From Macrostomum hystrix (lineage: Eukaryota; Platyhelminthes; Macrostomidae), in assembly GCA_950097015.1 (NCBI GenBank), contig CATNEN010000012.1:1915501-1979500 (forward strand): a DNA stretch of 64,000 bases, written 5' to 3'. Numbering within the stretch: position 1 is the stretch's first letter; each line of letters starts with the position of its first letter. The position numbers and the translations under genes were made by a program. Below the pieces are notes generated by a model, which saw only the letters and a list, made by a program, of their open reading frames with translations, did no database searches and was not told the origin of the DNA. Shown here one piece after another: positions 60,001 through 64,000 of the stretch.

Positions 60001-62997
60001 TAGGATGGAATGTGATGGGAAGGAATGGGATGGGATGGAATGGGATGGGATGGAATGGGATGGAATGGAATGGGATGGGATGGGATGGGATGGGATGGAA
60101 TGGGATGGGATGGGATGGGATGGGATGGGATGGGATGGGATGGGATGGGATGGGATGGGATGGGATGGGATGGGATGGGATGGAATGGAATTTGATCGGA
60201 TATGACATCATTTGGTGACAGTAGACCCGCAGCCAGCGAAGAGGCAAATCTGCCCATTCCACTGACCCCCCGAGGATACACAGGCACAGAGATTAGTTAC
60301 GAATGCGTACAATCGCACAGGTGTGTACATCTGCCCTGACGTTCTGATCGTCAGAGTTTGGCAGTGTACCCTCTCACTGTGCCCCGGGTATTGACCTTCA
60401 CAGGTGTTAACTACATACCCAGCCCCCAAGACTTCTTTCGGTAGCTGCAGATGAGTGAGATGAGATAAGTAATACATTATGTGAAAATGTGATGCATAAA
60501 TTGCTGTGAGCACATTCGACTCTTTCAAATCAATCAGCAATACCAGAAGCAGATTTAAGCTCACATCCGCCAGAGCCTCTCAAACTCGTCGTCGTCCATG
60601 GGCAGCAGCATCTTCTCCAGGGAGTTGCGCAGCTCGTGCTTCAACATTCGTCCTGTGCCACCGTCCACAAACTGGGGAAACACGTCGGCCATGTCGACAA
60701 ATCTGAGTAGTAAAAATAAATTTAGCAAATATTCTCTCTCGCCTACTGCTTAGTAGAAATTAAATCCACCACCTTTGTCTCATTCGTTCGGACAGGTTGG
60801 CATGAACCTGCTCAGCTCGCAGTCTGTTCCGCTCCAACTTCTGGCGCTGGATGGGATCCATCCAGTTGGGATATTCTCCGTCGGATTGGTCGCGCAGAGC
60901 GGCGAAGAACTCGGAGAAGTTCACAACCTGAGCTTCGCGTCTGAGTCCGATTCTTTGGAACAGCTGAGACAGGTGACGCAGGGACACAGGCCGGCCAATG
61001 GCGCTCACTATGATGCGGAGTAGGGCGTCCCTGCAGGAAGGATGGTGATTGGCTGAGGTTAGTTGAGAGTGATTTTGTGAGTGTGATTGATTGAGAGTGA
61101 TTGGATGAGAGTGATTGGATGAGAGTGATTGGATGAGTGTGATTGGTTGAGAGTGATTGGATGAGTGTGATTGGATGAGTGTGATTGGATGAGTGTGATT
61201 GGATGAGTGTGATTGGATGAGTGTGATTGGATGAGTGTGATTGGATGAGTGTGATTGGATGAGAGTGATTGGATGAGTGTGATTGGATGAGTGTGATTGG
61301 ATGAGTGTGATTGGATGAGTGTGATTGGATGAGAGTGATTGGATGAGTGTGATTGGATGAGAGTGATTGGATGAGAGTGATTGGATGAGAGTGATTGGAT
61401 GAGAGTGATTGGTTGAGAGTGATTGGATGAGAGTGATTGGATGAGAGTGATTGGATGAGAGTGATTGGATGAGAGTGATTGGATGAGAGTGATTGGATGA
61501 GAGTGATTGGATGAGAGTGATTGGTTGAGAGTGATTGGATGAGAGTGATTGGATGAGAGTGATTGGTTGAGAGTGATTGGTTGAGAGTGATTGGATGAGA
61601 GTGATTGGATGAGAGTGATTGGATGAGAGTGATTGGATGAGAGTGATTGGATGAGAGTGATTGGTTGAGAGTGATTGGATGAGAGTGATTGGTTGAGAGT
61701 GATTGGATGAGAGTGATTGGATGAGAGTGATTGGATGAGAGTGATTGGATGAGAGTGATTGGATGAGAGTGATTGGATGAGAGTGATTGGATGAGTGTGA
61801 TTGGATGAGTGTGATTGGATGAAAGTGATTGGATGAGAGTGATTGGATGAGAGTGATTGGATGAGAGTGATTGGATGAGAGTGATTGGATGAGAGTGATT
61901 GGATGAGAGTGATTTTTTAAAGAGTAGAGTAATTGTTCTTTATGTGGATTTGTTTTGTTCCAAATATTACAGTTCTGTTGGTACTGGCCGGTATATTATG
62001 TATATTTACCTACGTTCTACCTTCGATCTGGAGGAATTGCGGCAGCAACTTGATTAACTCTAGTGTCCGACAGTTTCAGCAAGCAGTGAATGCTAAAAGC
62101 GTTGACTGTGAAACAATCGATGGATCAGTTTGTTCAGCTGCCTTATCAAATCTGTTGGTTGCACTTACTTTCACGCTACCTTCCTGTGCAAATATTTAAC
62201 CAACGAAATTTTCTGTCGATCATTTTTTAATCGATCCATAGAATGAATTGCTTATGAATACTTTCTATTAAAAGTGCAACAAAATCAATATTGCGCTCGT
62301 AGAAAGAAATTTTTTTCCAATGTGGTTGAAAATCACATTGAAAAGTTCAGAGACTTCTATAATCCATTGAATTCCAAGATTTACAAATTCAATAATTAAG
62401 GAATTTTATATTAGAGCTACAGTTGATTTTACCTGGTAACGTTGCCCTTCTGCTCCGGGTCGTTAGCAATGAATCGTTTCCTCATCTCATAGTAATTGTT
62501 TCTCACTTTATCTTTGATTAGGGACTCGATCTGCGGGTGATTGCGTAGGCTGCGATAACTATTTTATCATATCGCATCTAATAACATCCATGCATATCCA
62601 TACAATTGTATCCCATCGCGTCCCATCCCATCCCATCCCATTCCATCCCATCCCATCCCATCCCATCCCATCCCATCCCATCCCATCCCATCCCATCCCA
62701 TCCCATCCCATCCCATCCCATCCCATCCCATCCGATCCCATCCCATCCCATTTTCCTCACCTCGTCCAGTTCAAGGCGAGCCGACTGGGCCGCCGAAAGG
62801 CGCGATGAATTCGACGACCTGAGCGATCTGTCGCCCTCATCGGTGCCGTTTTCCAGGCTGTGCCGAGCTCCTGGACATTGTGCAGTGTCGCACAGTTTTA
62901 TATTTGTTGTCTTAAGTGTAAACATTTTCTAATTTTGAAATTATCAACCCAAGCGACTCACTGTCAAGTGCAGCCTCGGCGGCCTGAGCGCGAACAC
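45097..62997 (-). CDS. EFCAB6: EFCAB6-like multi-EF-hand protein, 3' part of gene (13 exons)
   Basis: Minus-strand exons in order: 62962-62997, 62761-62870, 62433-62530, 60773-61030, 60565-60702, 59451-59930, 58048-58146, 57640-57904, 56309-56469, 55775-56015, 54379-54551, 46653-46860 and 45097-45321 (TGA 45097-45099). Borders are GT-AG and all phases agree, giving about 829 residues. The 5' end is beyond the window. The protein repeats EFCAB6-type paired EF-hand modules. Loops include DPEQKGNVTRDA, DPRNTGTVNGVA, DPERTGLVNHDD, DRHGLSVISQEE, DPYGTGCVSREE and a canonical last loop DPDNSGRVSLQE; several lack acidic ligands and probably do not bind calcium. Calcium-dependent binding or scaffolding is the family expectation. 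The penultimate exon is uncertain: an acceptor at 46889 would extend its frame (DSRIEYDTM) but breaks phase, whereas GATGAG at 46860 keeps it. Nearly every large intron holds its own array. Confidence 0.82.
45355..45765. repeat. 21-bp minisatellite in last intron of the EF-hand gene
   Basis: About 20 units with core CCCATGCTCAAACCAGAGTC. Three units lack 3-4 bases (near 45490 and 45618), shifting frames. It lies in the intron between the last two exons. Confidence 0.94.
45807..46375. repeat. dispersed repeat, copy B, with internal duplication
   Basis: Second copy of the repeat at 14950-15452, inside the last intron of the EF-hand gene. Its left part is duplicated: ATTCGCTTTAGGGACTCCAT occurs at about 45838 and again at about 45989, about 150 bp apart. 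Its right end runs into GGGGGGAATTCCCCC. Confidence 0.8.
46383..46407. repeat. perfect short hairpin
   Basis: An 11-bp stem (TCTCGTAAAGT with ACTTTACGAGA) and a CGA loop, directly beside copy B of the dispersed repeat. It may be the outer end of that element. Confidence 0.7.
47180..53670. repeat. 6.5-kb 20-bp minisatellite in one EF-hand gene intron
   Basis: About 324 units of CTCATCTGGTATCTCACTAC with variants GTGTCTCAC, GTACCTCATT, TCCCTCATC and TTTGGTG. The stretch starting near 47261 recurs 600 bp (30 units) later, unchanged for about 580 bp. A rarer GTTGTCTCAC variant recurs at about 49289, 50314, 52622 and 53123. Single-base insertions and deletions are absent in the first 1.9 kb and frequent from about 49130 to 52400. 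All three plus frames are open for up to 2,160 codons only because the stop-free unit is not a multiple of three. It fills the intron 46861-54378. Confidence 0.97.
54552..55003. other. intron segment with possible diverged dispersed repeat
   Basis: Intron of the EF-hand gene. It contains GGGGAATTCCC and, in inverted orientation, a block resembling the CTTCGGCCAGAA...GAATATCTCGACG part of the repeat at 14950 and 45885. The match is weak, so it is only a possible third, older copy. Confidence 0.3.
55004..55745. repeat. 54-bp minisatellite in EF-hand gene intron
   Basis: About 13 units. Each has TTCAAGGGATTCCC, GATAATCGATCGT, then GTAGGATTTCCCTACAAAGT. Units on the right diverge progressively. 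GTAGG and CCTAC within a unit can pair, so each transcript unit could form a small stem. Open plus frames of 98 and 210 codons are repeat products. Confidence 0.93.
56540..57632. repeat. 23-bp minisatellite in EF-hand gene intron
   Basis: About 47 units with core GAGATTGACTCATCTAGAAC. Very uniform, with rare GTCTAGAAC and TAGAGCTG variants that recur in groups (for example around 56880-56920 and 57200-57240), suggesting block duplication of about 320 bp. Confidence 0.96.
58225..59412. repeat. 32-bp minisatellite in EF-hand gene intron
   Basis: About 37 units, each AATCGCTGATGCTAACCCCC followed by TGTTCCTCAGGA or a close variant (GTA, GGA, TTCTTCAGG). It ends 39 bp from the exon at 59451. Unit length is constant throughout. 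Confidence 0.96.
59958..60195. repeat. pentamer array (TGGGA on plus, TCCCA in the transcript)
   Basis: About 47 copies of GGGAT with scattered GGAAT variants, in the EF-hand gene intron 59931-60564. In the minus-strand transcript it reads UCCCA, the complement of the array at 62622-62752. Confidence 0.96.
61062..61912. repeat. 14-bp minisatellite in EF-hand gene intron
   Basis: About 60 units of AGAGTGATTGGATG with TGTG and GGTTG variants. The TGTG variants cluster in the left third. It lies in the intron 61031-62432. Confidence 0.96.
62622..62752. repeat. pentamer array (TCCCA on plus, TGGGA in the transcript)
   Basis: About 26 copies of TCCCA, nearly perfect, filling most of the short intron 62531-62760 and ending about 8 bp from the exon border. 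Confidence 0.96.
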
Positions 62998-63061
62998 CTG
63001 ACAATGTGAGAACATAGGTAACAATAAAATTAATTCAAAATCAATTAACTATGCCTCCAAT

Positions 63062-63620
63062 ATGCTGCCTACGAATCGATCAATTTCAAGCTACGACTCT
63101 TGGTACGATTCTACATATCCACATACGACTCCTGGGACGATTCTATATACGTCTTCCACCCCATCCGATGAGAATGACGATTATACAAACGACACTGCTT
63201 CTTCATTTTTAACTGCTTGGTTAGATTCTACGAGTAGTAAAGATTATTGGTACGATTCTATCTTCGATTTCTACTGCGATTCCAAATTTGACTCAAGGAA
63301 TGATTCTAGAAATTTCTCCTGGTTAGATTCTAGAAATTTCTCCTGGTTAGATTCTAGAAATTTCTCCTGGTTAGATTCTAGAAATTAATCCTGGTACGAT
63401 TCTAGAAATTAATCCTGGTTAGATTCTAGAAATTAATCCTGGTACGATTCTAGAAATTAATCCTGGTACGATTCTAGAAATGACTCCTGGTATGATTCTA
63501 GAAATGACTCCTGGTATGATTCTAGAAATGACTCCTGGTATGATTCTAGAAATTACTCCTGGTATGATTCTAGAAATTACTCCTGGTACGATTCTACATA
63601 CCATTTCTGGTTCGATTCCC
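63062..63620. repeat. 24-bp degenerate minisatellite, likely in an upstream intron
   Basis: The right part (63290-63610) has about 13 units of TAGAAATTACTCCTGGTACG plus ATTC. The left part is an older, more degenerate stretch of the same ACGATTC theme. It lies 5' of the first recognised exon of the EF-hand gene, so it is probably intronic too. Confidence 0.85.
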
Positions 63621-64000
63621 ATATGAGTCCTAGAATGATTCTATTATTCCATACTGCTGGTACAACTATGAATTTTGCTGCGATTCCAGCAATGGTCAGC
63701 TGTGTTTCACTCCAGCGCCATAAAGCAGCCTCGCACTGAACAACCAACAGCCTGCACTAAACATTAGACAGAACTAGGGCCAGGAAGAAAGATATCCCAC
63801 TTCAGTCGCCAAGCCAATGTCGAGAATCAAAAAGAGTTCGGATTGAAGATAAGCGCAGCATTTAGTTCGAATCCCGGCCTGCGCTGACCCAGTTTCTAGT
63901 GCACTTTCGCTTTTTTCCCCCGCCTCCTTCTGTCCATTTTCGTTCTCTTGGATTTCTACACTATGGGCGGGTCGAAAATGTATGTTTGTTCTAAAACTTA
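63621..64000. other. window end, no exon recognised
   Basis: Presumably still inside the EF-hand gene or its 5' flank. No EF-hand-like exon is visible on the minus strand. Confidence 0.35.

Overview
This is eukaryotic, almost certainly animal, DNA. The coding genes are split by GT-AG introns, their products are animal-type (phosphomannomutase, S-adenosylmethionine synthetase, an EFCAB6-like EF-hand protein, a C2H2 zinc-finger protein), and two short elements carry hAT-type termini with 8-bp target-site duplications. By rough addition of the array lengths, about half of the window is tandem repeat. A repeat-rich invertebrate such as a free-living flatworm would fit, but nothing here proves the species.

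Layout. 1-13 kb: a nonsense-interrupted zinc-finger paralogue (499-853), then a GA-rich minisatellite that passes into seven head-to-tail copies of a 1,511-bp composite unit (2265-12841). 13-21 kb: a non-autonomous hAT element filled with the same minisatellite (13085-14527), a dispersed repeat, the better preserved zinc-finger exon (15596-16186, minus), and a 21-bp array that reads as a perfect heptad ORF (19113-21101). 21-30 kb: no gene recognised, three further arrays. 31-32.3 kb: a two-exon gene for an unrecognised two-helix membrane protein. 33.7-34 kb: a second hAT-type MITE. 35.1-38 kb: a complete three-exon phosphomannomutase gene, followed by a truncated duplicate of its intron 1 and exon 2 (38950-40175). 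41.8-43.9 kb: a four-exon S-adenosylmethionine synthetase (minus) with one extra base. 45.1-63 kb: the last 13 recognisable exons (about 830 codons) of an EFCAB6-like EF-hand gene (minus), whose 5' end lies beyond the window.

The main pattern is that nearly every sizeable intron holds its own, sequence-unrelated minisatellite (units of 5, 14, 20, 21, 23, 25, 32 and 54 bp), while the exons stay intact and in phase. One intron holds about 6.5 kb of a 20-bp repeat. Two introns of the EF-hand gene carry the same pentamer in opposite orientation and could pair in the pre-mRNA around three exons. A GGAGAGATGAGAC core recurs in four separate arrays, one of them inside the hAT element. This suggests that transposition spreads minisatellite seeds that later expand locally.

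The genes do not form a pathway; they are ordinary neighbours. Most very long open frames are products of tandem repeats and were not called as genes. A cluster of single-base indels in the 6.5-kb array and a one-base insertion in the synthetase gene suggest residual consensus errors.
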